64,000 bases of DNA, from positions 67,383,494 to 67,447,493 of the forward strand of contig NW_026947490.1 of NCBI RefSeq assembly GCF_034190915.1, written 5' to 3'. The stretch comes from Cavia porcellus (Eukaryota; Chordata; Mammalia; Rodentia; Caviidae). Positions 35,311-46,510 of this stretch are shown here, in pieces. The notes under the pieces were generated by a model, which saw only the letters and a program-made list of their open reading frames with translations, did not search any database and was not told where the DNA came from. Within the stretch, counting starts at the first letter, position 1. Each line of letters begins with the position of its first letter. The position numbers were made by a program, and so were the translations under genes.

Positions 35311-36469
35311 AATGTACCCCCTCTCCGCAAAAGGCAGTCAGTCAGACACTTACCACCATTTGGGGTCTGTAGCGGTTACCTTGAACATGGCCTTCGTTTC
35401 TACCTTTCTGCTGTGCTTCCTAAATGCCTCGTATCTATTGTTCCACCTGTTCCATCATCTCCAGTAAATATAAATGGGGTCAGTGTCTCACATATCTTCT
35501 CTGGCTAACAGTGGCCTGGAATCAAGCAGGTGCCTGTCCCTCAAGTATGTCAACTTTCTACTCTGCCAAGTCCGGTGTTTGGTGGCTGACTTGAACTGAA
35601 TTGCCCGAAGCCTGCGACAGCCAGGGAACAGATGGGCAAACACACACAGTTAACTCTTCCTTCTATACATTTGCTTTCTCTTCCTGAGGAAATTCTATGC
35701 TCACAGCTGACTTGTGTTCAAATTGACAATGGGGAGATCCACGGGATGTAACAAGAGTCACCTTCCACGTACAGACTATGGTCTTTGTGCCTTCTCTTTG
35801 GAATTTCTCTACCAACAGAGCAGAACTAGCAGCTGCCAAGTTGCTGAGGTTTACAGGCTGTGACAGATACAGAATAAGTAAGCAAAGAGATTAATATATA
35901 TTAAATTGCCACACTAGTGCCCTTTATTTGTAGGGTCAGTGCTTGTGCGCACATGTGAAAATGCTATTTACCCACGGCCTTGCCATGGAAGTTAATTAAA
36001 ACAGAATCATTCCCAGAATCAGCACAACAACCCGAAATATTTACCCTCTCACTCCCATCCTCCTGCTCAAATGCCTGGCATAACTGTCACTTGATTTAAT
36101 AGCCCATCGACCCATAGTTGTTGTACCATTCAAAAAGAATTTAGTGGCTTAAAGTTCCATGTTGCGCTGCACAAAGGTGATTTAGAAATGCTTTTCATCC
36201 TGGATTTCTCACAATCACAGGGCTCCAGGGGCAGCAAGACCTGAAAACAAAGTGTTAATGTAGCCAGAAATCCCAGTGCATTTGTGCATGGGAGGTGTCC
36301 AGCCATACCTGCTGACCAGGCCAGTGAAGGAAGACAGGGCCAGCAATGTGCAATCCCCAGCTGGGATAAGTATGGAGATGTTGATGTCAGAGGCATAGCA
36401 CTGACCATCAGGTCATCTGGTCCTTCTGGGTGCAAGGAAATGATAAAGACTGAGGAAGGCAGAGCCAGG
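35311..36469. other. Single-copy sequence; AT-rich block at 35875-36160
   Basis: No gene is recognised. The block 35875-36160 has TTAATTAA, GATTTAATAGCC and CCATTCAAAAAG words and no repeat, so it could be conserved non-coding sequence. The overlapping open frames at 36130-36505 look like chance. Confidence 0.35.
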
Positions 36470-36625
36470 TCTGCCAAAGCCAGGGATATGAATTTGACCA
36501 TTTAACAAGGGCTTAGTGCCCCTGTAAGATACGGCAGTAATGCCCCTTCCTGTGCATTTTTATGAGGATCAAAAGAAAACACGTACAAAGCCATGCACAG
36601 AATAAGTAATTCGTACTAATCCTTC
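36470..36625 (+). repeat. Possible MIR 3' part
   Basis: 'tttttatgaggatcaaaagaaaacacgtacaaagccatgcacagaataagt' follows the MIR 3' portion. Confidence 0.45.
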
Positions 36626-37269
36626 CTTTCGTGTTTCACTTACTCGTTGTTGAATACCCAGGACAGGCAGCGAATTCTGCTGCCTTGAAACACATTGATT
36701 ATTAATCCAAATGCAACATCCTGACTGACATGTGCCTTCACTGCTTGCCCTGTCCTGCATGATTTCTAACATCAGAGTCTTCCTTGTGTAAATCCAACCT
36801 TCTCGTTCCTTATACCTTAAAGAAAATGCCCTGAGAACTGTTTCCAGGCACTGTCACATCAAGGAACTTCATGCACTCCTTACCTTAAAAATCTAACCCA
36901 ATACTTCTAAAGCCACAAACACATAACTCAAATGCAGGAGCATGCAACAACCATTGTCTTCACCAGGTCAGTTTAGATTCTAAAACACACTACCCCTAGC
37001 CTGGAGGGTCTTCTCTATTGATAAACCTTTTTGCTTGTTACCTCTATCTGAGTCTTCTGTCCTGCTCCAGGAGATTGAGAACAAATTATATTGGGCTGAA
37101 ACCTATATAATTGTTTGCATATTGACAAGTTTGATTCATACAAATGAGACCCTCTTACAAGTTTAACCTGCTAGAAAATCAGGTCCAAGATTAAGAGAAT
37201 TAGAAATAGATCCTATCAGAATGTCATGGGTGACGTCCACATTATTTGAATCTGGTACCCTAGGCATTT
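36626..37269. other. Single-copy sequence, nothing assigned
   Basis: No feature is recognised. Confidence 0.45.
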
Positions 37270-37600
37270 TTATTGGCATTCTCCACTCATCTAGGAGACG
37301 AGCTACTAATCACATACATGCGTAGCTATAGCTGCAATAAAAGTTACTGTGGAGGAGGATCCCAGGACTCCACATCCCAGCAGCCCGAGGACAGCAGGCG
37401 AGGTATGCGGAGGTCTTATGGCTCACACACTGTGGGTGCCATCTCCCCTTGGGAAGTAGTCATCCCCACCAGAGCTAATGACATTAATCATTAGCCAATT
37501 CAGAAAGGTTAATGGGCCATTAGAGAGAGAGTAATGCTTTTATGAAGTTGGTGTTCCTAGGAGTCTCAGCATAATGGCAGAACAGGGCGTTGAGTGTGAC
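37270..37600. promoter_or_regulatory. Candidate enhancer block with homeodomain palindromes
   Basis: Within 50 bp lie two TAAT palindromes. At 37474-37495, arms GCTAATGA and TCATTAGC flank a 6-bp spacer. At 37510-37522, TAATGG-G-CCATTA forms a second one. A further TAAT occurs near 37531 and an ATGACATTAATC core lies inside the first. Paired TAAT half-sites are the usual binding format of homeodomain dimers. The block is repeat-free, and the function is inferred. Confidence 0.35.
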
Positions 37601-38764
37601 ATCACCATTAATGAGTGTGCACACCCACCTCATTCCACACAGAAGGAGAGGGCTCCATCCAGCACTTCAAGAACAGCTGGCCCACAGGAACCAGGCGTAG
37701 TTCCAGACTCGACTTTGTAATCCCTTCTTAAGACACAGTTTTCTCAGGGTGTCTTATGAATTTAAATGTGCTTAAATTGCCTTTTATTTTAGGCCAGACA
37801 ATTCTCAGACTGGCAGTGCAATCAAACCAATAAAATGATATGCACACTGCCTCCCCCACTGGGAATCTATACCTCAGAAAACTACAATGCTTTCCAATTC
37901 GTTCTGCCAGCACTGTAAGGTAGCTGTAGCAAATCCATGTCTCTGGGGTCAGGGGAGAGAGAAGTTCCTCAGCCAAGACTTGCTCAACCCTGCCAGCTAC
38001 CCTGGAGCTTCAGAGACATCACCTGCTTCAGGTGACATGTGTGCAGCCTGGAGGGGACGATGACTGTTTATACATTTTAAGCAAAGATGCAGCTATCTTT
38101 GAGAAATTTCTGAGCTTATTGTTAGTGCGGTCCTGGGTGCATGTTTCTCTCTCCCTTTCAATGATCATGTGAGTGGAATTTTTGTAACTCAGCTTAAAGA
38201 GACTCAGGATAATCACAATCCACAGTCTTTCCAGGAGGCAGCAGGAAGAATCCGAGAGCCACATGACCGAACATATGCACAGACTGAGACCTTCTCCGTC
38301 ATCCTCCCAGCAATATAAAACTGAACACTTGGCTTTATCCAGAGGAATAGGTGGAAGAAGAGAGGAGGTGCAGTGATGGAGAATTCAAACCAAAAGTCAA
38401 AGAGAAGCACAGAAAGAGAGCAATGAATGGGAATGGGCCAGGCCGTGGGTTGAGATCCTGAAGCACCCATGGGAGAGGCCACTTGGTAGATCTAGAGGAG
38501 CAGGTATTCAAGGAGGATGGGAACTCAGGAGCCACACAACCCACTGAGGAGTGGGTTGGGTTTGTTAACAAAGGTGCCACTCTCCAGTGCCCATCCAATG
38601 CCAAACTTGGATTCTCAATGGCTGGAGTCTGAAGCAGAGTCACGCCATGCTAGGGATTTGTGCACCCTGCTGGAGCCCTTCTCAGAACTCAGGATTTCAT
38701 CCCTCCACCTGAGCCTTACACATACATTTTCATTTAGAAATGACCTCCGCCCTTGTGCCACTTG
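37601..38764. other. Single-copy sequence, nothing assigned
   Basis: Several overlapping short open frames between 38213 and 38872 on both strands show no domains. Confidence 0.45.
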
Positions 38765-38880
38765 TGCATTCAGTATTTCTTCCAGGAAGCACCTGCTCAA
38801 TGTGCCCCACCACGTGCCAGGTATTAGGGACACAGCTATACGCAGACAATCCCAGAACACGTAGGAAAACAAGTATTAAC
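38765..38880 (-). repeat. L2 LINE 3' end relic
   Basis: 'gtgcattcagtatttcttccaggaagcacctgctcaatgtg' followed by 'cacgtgccaggtattaggga' is reverse L2 terminus. Confidence 0.65.
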
Positions 38881-39348
38881 TAATCAGTTGAGGTTTACTA
38901 GGTTTTCTGAACAAGCATAGTAGTATAAAAGAAACTGAGATGGAAAGGGAATGAAATTTTAGGACAGGGAGGCCAGAGAAGATCTGTCTGAGGCTGTGGC
39001 ATGCAGACGGCACATAACTGAGGAGAAGCGGGTGTCCACACCAGAAACCTAAGAAAGAGCCAGTGTGGTGAATGGGTGCCAAGCACTGAGGGTCACGCGT
39101 GGGAGGAACAGCAGTGAGTGACCTGAGCAGGTGTCAGGCAGGGAACGTGGAGTGGAGGGGGAGAATGTGGCATCCCAAGGCTCTCCAAAACGAGAACATG
39201 AATCCGTGTAAAACATGGAATCTCCTTGTTTCAATTTTTAATTTTGCTTTTCTTCCAGGCAGCAAGTATTTTACAGCAATGCTGTCTTCTTCCAAGCAGG
39301 CACATTGGAAAGCTGGACACTTATTCCAGTTAGAACCAATATGATCCC
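38881..39348. other. Single-copy sequence, nothing assigned
   Basis: Short open frames run on both strands, and no feature is recognised. Confidence 0.45.
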
Positions 39349-39770
39349 TGTACTGGTCAGGTTTTCAATGTCAGGACCAAATAATATGCAAATAATATGC
39401 AAAATAATATGCAATTTAAAGGAGAAAAGGTTCACTTTGGCTGGTGGTTTCAGGGTATTCAGTCCCTGGTCAGCTGGTCCTAGCATCATGGTTGGAGAGC
39501 ACACCAGGAAGTACAGCAGGGGAGAGCAAACGAAAGAAGAAAGGGCTGGAGAAAAGGTGCACCCTGCAGAGGGATGGTCCTGGTGACCCACTTCCTCCAA
39601 GCAGGCCTCACCTACAGCAGTCTACTCAGCTGTGTCCATCAGGGATCCACTGATGAGGTCAGCACCCTCATGGTCCAGTCACCTCTGTAGGCCCCATCTT
39701 TAAGTACTGCTGCATTTGGGGCTCAATACATCTCGAAGGGGGAAGGACCCTTCATACTTAAGTCATAATG
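39349..39770 (-). mobile_element. Solo MaLR LTR
   Basis: The plus strand opens TGTACTGGTCAGGTTTTC. 'ggttcactttggctggtggtttcaggg', 'cacttcctccaagcaggcctcacct' and 'gatgaggtcagcaccctcatggtcca' are reverse-complement rodent MaLR LTR. A small tandem AATAATATGCA triplication lies at 39380-39415. Confidence 0.82.
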
Positions 39771-40649
39771 TTCCCAGACCTCACTCACCTACAATTACCA
39801 AAACAGATCATGTTCCTTCATTATCTAAATGCCCATGACCTGAAGGCCTAATCTTGTGATTTAAGAGAGTATTCTCCCTGGTTCTCCTCCCTGAATGTTG
39901 TGGAGAGTTCTACTATTCACTCAACCCAGGAACCATATACTGCCCCTCCAGCTGCCTACTCTCAGAATTGGTGTTGGAAGACTCTGCAAGTCCCCTTGAG
40001 CTGGCTCCAAGCTGGACTTGAGCTAACCCCCTGTCGCTTGGCCCTTCCCTATACAGGCTACTCCAAGTATAGACACAAGCTCGGCCTTTGACTCCACTCT
40101 CCTCCCTCCAGACAGTGAGAAACTGTCAGATCATTTGAAGGCTTGGGGCTGACACAATTCCATCCCAGAGAAACGTTTACATGCTTACTGAAGGCGGTTC
40201 CTTTAGCAAGTCACCATTCTAGAATTCAACTTCAGCCGTCCTGTTTGGTGCTCTGCTAACTTCACCTGATGGCGGTGGTTCAGCCTGCCCTCCAGCAGGC
40301 TCCAGGTCTCTTCCCCAGCACTGAATCGAGCTCCGGTCCCTCAGTCCCCACCTTGGTACCAACGCTGCTTATTTCCATTCTAAGATGATGGCAATGGGAC
40401 CTTGGCCTTCCTTCTTGGGGAGCTCTCAAAACACCTACAGCTGCAATGACCCATCACAGGACTCAATGGTTCTCTTCTACCTACTGGTCCTAAATTCCAT
40501 GACTGGAAGTCTACATCAGGTAGCAAGTGGTCAACTCTGATTCAGATTTTTTTTCCCCATTTTTCTTCCAGTCTAGAGTAGAGAGAGGATGCCTTCTGTA
40601 TTCGTTCAAGTTATGCAGTTTCCATACATGTACCAGTTTATACTTACGA

Positions 40650-40651
<2 letters not shown>
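39771..40651. other. Single-copy sequence, nothing assigned
   Basis: No gene or repeat is recognised. Confidence 0.45.

Positions 40652-40691
<40 letters not shown>
40652..40691. repeat. (CA)n microsatellite
   Basis: About 20 AC units without interruption. Confidence 0.98.
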
Positions 40692-40693
<2 letters not shown>

Positions 40694-41204
40694 TCCCAGA
40701 ATAATTTCAGAAACACTTACTAAAATCCAAATCCATATTCAGAGGTGCACAAAGGACAACATGCTGTAAGAAACATATGCCATTTATATTAAACAGAACT
40801 CATTGCATCTCAACCTGTGTTCCAATCTGTTACAATGGTGAATTCACTTCTCCCCCGTAGAAGCATTAGCAACCTTAAAAAGTATTTTTCCACTGGGTAT
40901 CACTACACAGTAATGCAGTCATAGCTCAAAATATTTTGGAAATTCCTCTTTTGGAATTGCCTCCAGAGCCAAGAGTGCGTTCCTTTAGAATACTCTCAAT
41001 AGTTATAAATCTTTATACAAAGAAGGTGTATTTGATTCTTAGAATCAACCAAAATCCATTTTGAAAAAGAGCTGGTTAACTTGGGGTATCTGGTTGACAG
41101 TGGGTGAAATGGTTCTGGTATACAAAAAAGTTACTCCAAAATATTAAACCAACACTTTTGTGTGGGTCAAAAACCACTCTGAAGAGCAAGGCACAGTGAA
41201 TATT
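40692..41204. other. Single-copy sequence, nothing assigned
   Basis: AT-rich with no recognised feature. Confidence 0.45.
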
Positions 41205-41370
41205 TATTTTCTTCCCTCTTCTTTTCTCTTTCCTTCCTCTCTTTTTCTCTCCTGTCCTCTCCTCTTCTTTTCTTTTCTTCTCTTCTCTTCTTTTTTCATG
41301 CTATGGATAAAAACCAGGACCTCATGTGCTAGGTATATGCTCTTACCACTGGGTTCCATGCCAAACCTTT
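41205..41370 (-). repeat. ID SINE with pyrimidine-expanded tail
   Basis: 41298-41370 ('ggacctcatgtgctaggtatatgctcttaccactgggttcc') is a reverse ID body. The TTCTC/TTTTC-rich stretch at 41205-41297 lies on the tail side and is best read as its expanded A-rich tail. Confidence 0.75.
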
Positions 41371-44300
41371 TATGTTTTTTAACTCTGACTACGGTGTTAA
41401 ATGGGAATGTTTGCAATAGTGATGTGTATAGCACCCAAAGCATTTCAGAAGAGCAGTATGTACCATTATCTGGGATAGAAAAGAGTTTCAGAAAAGGCTC
41501 ATGCAAATGCTTGTCACAGTCATTGGGGTCTCACCTTGGCCAGTGCGATGACCACAGCGTACATTAGATGTATCTGCACACGTGTGCTGGCTGAAGCACT
41601 CACCCCCTGATTCTGTAACCCTGCTTTTGAATAAAGAGGCTTGAACTTAAGTTCACCCCCAGAGCAAGCACAGAACATGGCAAACAGGACATTACTTTGC
41701 CGCAGTTTTGACCTTTTCTTGCCTCGTAACACACTTCCAGTTACGATCTTTGAGCGAAAACCTCCTGGCTGCCATGCACCATCGTAATTTAGGAAATCCC
41801 TTATGACTTCCAAAACATTCATATGTTTTTCCTGGAATAATAGTGCATAAATTTCTATGCAGTTGCATTTTCCTGTCCCATGCATACTTAGGAACCCCAG
41901 ATCCCTTGGTGCAGGGCCAGCCCCCGGCACTTGGTGATGTTGCAGTGGCAATGAACAGCACCCCACTATTAAATCCCTCAGTCCCTGGTCAGGAAGGGAA
42001 GGGTCCTAAATATTACTGGTGAAGGGAAGGAACAAAGGCATGCATAGCCGCTCCCATCAGAATCCACGAGGGCCTTAGGGCAGTCTTAGGACTGCCTGAA
42101 TCAAGAGCATTTTGGGATACTGGGTGGCAGGTTTTACTAGTCAGCCTCTGTTTTATATCTCTCCTAAATTAGTCTAGAAACACCAACTGCAAGTCTAGAT
42201 TTTCTCATGCACAGTGGAAAGCAGCCCCAGTCCTTTCCCGGGAAAAGTCAGAAGAGGTGATGACCTCAGAGATTTCATCTGTCGCACCAGCGTAAGTCCG
42301 CACTGTCATTTTTCATCTTGAGCTTCTACAGTAAACACTAGGGAGAAAAAGGAAAAAGAAACTACACAGCAGCGGTGGCAGTGACACCGTTAGGGACACC
42401 ATGGGGAGAACTGCGTTGCTGTATCACCAGTCCAGGCCCCAGAGCCTTCCAAATCAAAAAGTCACAGAGGTCAAGGGACTTTTAGTCACCTGAAAATTTC
42501 ACCTAGACTACTATTTTATGCTTTTCTTTGACTTGCTCTATAAATATTTTATTACAACTACCAACGTTTATAGGATCCTTAAGACTTGTAAAAGGGTTGA
42601 GTAACTGGAAGCCTATGACTGATACCTACCACGGGGATCTTGATTCTTTTTTCTTTTTAAAATTCCATTGCCAAGGGTCTATTCTACCCGAGATCCCTTG
42701 AACAGTGACTGGAGATTCCTCTCTTGAATGGAGAGGACACTGCAGGGGGCAGAGGAAAATGGCTTCCACTTATCAACACCAGCTGCCTTGGGGTCTCTCT
42801 CTGCAGTATGACTGCCCAGTGCTTTGGCCCCAGACTGGAAGCTTCCAGGGCACAGGGGCTTCAAAGACTGGGTATGTCTTCGAAGCAAAGACTGGCTTGC
42901 TGCTTTGGCCCAGAGAACCAGAGGCCAAATCCTTACCACTGGAATCCCACCCTGATTCCCCAAAATAGAGCGGTCCACCACCTCTCCTCCACTAACCTTG
43001 TCCCACAGCAGTTAGGAAGTAACAGGCAGGCCACTGCTTCTAAAGCAAGTGTTTCCCAAGGGCCCTTCCCCAAGGTGCACGTTTTAACTGCATGCTTGAG
43101 AAGTAAGTCACTTCTGGATTTCAGCGATCTGAGTTTGGTGCCTCTTGAGTTAATTCTCTTGATTTCTAATCCTGTAATACTACAGGGTATGCCCCAAAAC
43201 TACAGTAAATATTTAAATTTTTTTTAAAAAAACCATGACTACAGTAAAAGTCACGATTAATCTCATTCACAGCATGCCTCTCACTTAGAACAAACTTCTC
43301 CCATTATTCCTGCCAGTCTTTTTTTTTTTTTTTATCATTACTGGTGTGTATGTCAGTGCCTAATGATTACACTCAATGGGGGAGTTGGTGCAGGCACATA
43401 ACACATCTTAATTCCTGTCACTTTCCTAAGTAGCTGTGAGAGTTCTGAGGCAGGCATGGGACCGGCTGGGGAAATGCACGGGACCCGTCAATCACAAGGC
43501 CTCAGTGCAACTGGAGGACCCCACATGCAGAACTTCTTGGGAGCTCCCGCTCGAGGTGAGCAGCAGGAAAATGACACACCATCGTGGAAAACCCTTGTGC
43601 TCCACAGAATCCTGCACTGAAGATGGAATGCACTTTACTTTTTGCTTTTACCCTCTTCTCTCAGTGCTGCCCAAGTTTACTCTGCAGAGCTGATGTCTTC
43701 CATATCCATTTACCCTACACTTTTCAAATAAACCTTTTGGCACTGTTATTGGCTTGTCCCCTCCAGAAAGAACCTCAAAAACTTTTAATGGGCGAGCCAT
43801 TTCTAAAGGATCACTCGATAACACTTCCGCGAGGGTCTTTATCTGTGCCTTCTTGGCTGTCTCTGTGTCTTGGATCCACTCAAGCCTTTCACCTCTCGGG
43901 CTCGTTTTCACTTTGAGGAGGAGCCAGAAGCCTTCTTCATATATTTTGACCATGCCTGAATCATAGTATCAGGTCTAGGCAAAGTAATTTGATATACATC
44001 TGAATACTATGGTTGTGCTAATGATTGAACTGTGCATGTGTTTTCTCTTAATAACAGTTTCTAGACTAAATCTTGGTTCCTATGATATTGGTCTAAAACT
44101 TCAGTCACAGGCTGTCACAGATGCACCAGGAAGCTGAATGCCTCCAAGACGCGGCCTGTGCTGCCTCCACTATCACACGCACACGGTGAGATTTGCACCA
44201 TTACATACGATTGAAGAGGAAGCCACAGTTACACAGAGGAACCAACAAGGAAGACGATCACTCCTTCCATGCCCTGAGAGAGAGGAGACTCCTTGAACAC

Positions 44301-44917
44301 AAAAACTACAGCACACACAGATTAGAGGTAGCTTTGCACATTACAAAAGACTTCTTCTTTGTATGAAGGATTCACTTTAGAATGACTTTAAAAAAGGAAA
44401 GCAATGACATGTAAATCACATGTAAGATGTGATTGTGGTCACTTTGACTTACACACATCACTCTGCAAACATCTCCGTACCCTTTGGAAAATTTCTTCTG
44501 CCAAGGGGAAGAAAATAAGCCTGGTCTTGTTTTGGTGGGGAAATTTGATTACTCATTTGAATATATTGGGTTGATAGCTGTCTGCCTTCTGAAAATGTCT
44601 CCATCTTCCTCCTTGCTATTTTAGGGCCTGATCTTCCTGAAACTGAATCAAGGGGTCTGTAACAGATTTTCTTAGACTTTACCATGATGTGCAGCATTAA
44701 ACAGGAGGCATGGAGTGAGGCACTCCAATGTGGTTCTTGCTAAACCCAGGATGACATCTCGGAAAAAGCTTTCCTTCTGTTTTCAATCTTTTATCTTCAT
44801 TATGACTCAAGAACATCCTTTTGTTTTTGTATATTTTATTTAAAAGCCTTTGCTATGTTTGGAAAACTCAAAAATAATATTTACATTTCCTGTTTCATGT
44901 AAAGAGGGAGAAAAAGT
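41371..44917. other. Largely single-copy sequence, no gene recognised
   Basis: T-runs occur at 43215-43223 and 43319-43334. Overlapping open frames on opposite strands (42679-43227 and 43584-43966, up to 167 codons) have no recognisable domain and no clear splice-site context. I do not call them genes. No repeat families are evident. Confidence 0.45.
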
Positions 44918-44998
44918 CTTTTTTGTTTCAGGATGAAGAGTGAACCCAGGGCATCATATCTGCTAGGCAAGTGCTGCATCACCGAGCTACATCCCAGT
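44918..44998 (-). repeat. ID SINE
   Basis: 'agagtgaacccagggcatcatatctgctaggcaagtgctgcatcaccgagctacatccca' is a reverse ID body with a T-rich tail on the left. Confidence 0.85.
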
Positions 44999-45307
44999 CT
45001 GACGTCCCGTATGCTGTGCCTCCCAGTAAAGATTCTACTTGCCCAGTGTAATGAGCTATTCATCTCTCCCATGGCTGGTTCCTCCTGTTCCTTTTCAGTG
45101 TAGGCAGTTATTGTTGGCTTCATATGCATTGAGCCAAGTAAGTAGCATCTGCAAATTTCCACACGTGTTTCTTCTTCAAGCAGTCAGATCTTCCTAAATA
45201 CTTTGGCACAGGTACAGCTGAACACTCAACCGGACCTTAGGAGCACAGTCTGGGGTATGTCAGAACCAGCTCCTGCTCAGATGAGATCTACTGCTGACTT
45301 TCATAAG

Positions 45308-45533
45308 GTGTTCTCACAAGGGGTGCACACCTGTAATCCCGGTGCTCTGAGAGGCTAACCCAGAAAGGATCCCAAGGGTGAGTCCACCCTGGGCAACTTA
45401 GAGACTTACAAAGATTGTGTCCCAAAACTTAAAAAAATGATTTAAAAGGCCTGGGAGACAGCTCGGTTCAAGGACTTTTGCAATCACTGGCACAAAAAAA
45501 AAAAAAAAAAATGAGAGAGAGAGAGAGAACTTC
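45308..45533 (+). repeat. B1-dID composite SINE
   Basis: A B1 head ('gtgcacacctgtaatcccggtgctctgagaggctaac', then 'gggcaacttagagac') is followed by an ID-like part ('ggcctgggagacagctcgg'), an A-run and a short GA repeat. Confidence 0.8.
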
Positions 45534-46019
45534 AGACTCTACAGGCTGCTGGACATTTTGAAAATAATGTTTCATCTACTGTCACCTGTTTGTGCCTGAG
45601 CACCTTCTGAGAACTGCCTGCCTTTCAGGACCAAAAGAATAAGAGCCATGGATTTAGTGCTTCAAGATCTCACACAGTTCAGTAATGAAAATAAGATCTG
45701 ACCTTGGGGTGGGGAGACCCACAATACTTCCTTCCCAGGGTGCTGCTCAGGCAGGAACAGGGGCCGGGTCTGTTCTGCACTGGTTAACGCGGTAACTTCA
45801 TCATTTATCAAAGCACAGGACGAGTGTGGCGAGCCAAATGCAGAACACGAAAATAGATCCTTTTCTGAAGTTCACACATAGACTATTTTCCATGTTTCCA
45901 AAAATATAAAACTGAAATTTTTAAGTCTCAACTTTTCTCCATACCAAAGTTCTATGGAAGATTTCCTAATTAAAAAAGCTGGTGGGCATGGGATGGACCT
46001 TTTCCTAAGGAAGCCACAC

Positions 46020-46510
46020 ACAGAGGTCATGTTCATCTCCCATTTTAATGAAAAAGATCACCCAGCATTAGCATGCCTTTGATGAGGCCCCGTTTATTAT
46101 TCTTTGTTATTTCTCAATAATCGTACAACTGGCCTAATCACACAATGAGCTTTATAATAATGAATTTTCAAAAGAAAACAAACATGTCTTTGAGGTTATA
46201 TCCCCAATGAATTTGGCATGCCCTGGTTTAAAGACTTTCATCTCCAAATAGGCCAGAGTTTCTCTTTTATCTAGCTGCCTTGCCTCGTTGAAAATTTCTC
46301 TGACACACCAAGTCAAAGCTGCAAAATATCGCCCCATCTTACCCCAGACTTCAAAAGTACTCAGGGAGCCAGATAAGATCTGTCCCAGGGTTTTCTCTCT
46401 CTCTGGCAAATATTTAGGAAAATCACATTTCTGAACACAGCGTTTAGTTAACAACTGAAGATGTTTATGAAATGTGTCCCACTTGGGAACCTTGAAGGAT
46501 TCAAACATAG
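46020..46510. promoter_or_regulatory. Candidate conserved non-coding element
   Basis: A repeat-free block holds SOX-like ATTCTTTGTTATT, CAATAATCG and CATTAGCATGCC words. The minus strand is open for 118 codons (46508-46152), probably by chance. Regulatory identity is inferred from composition only. Confidence 0.22.

Noticed and set aside
42679..43227. Overlapping 167-, 100- and 87-codon frames
   Set aside because: They lie on opposite strands and in different frames without domains or exon boundaries.
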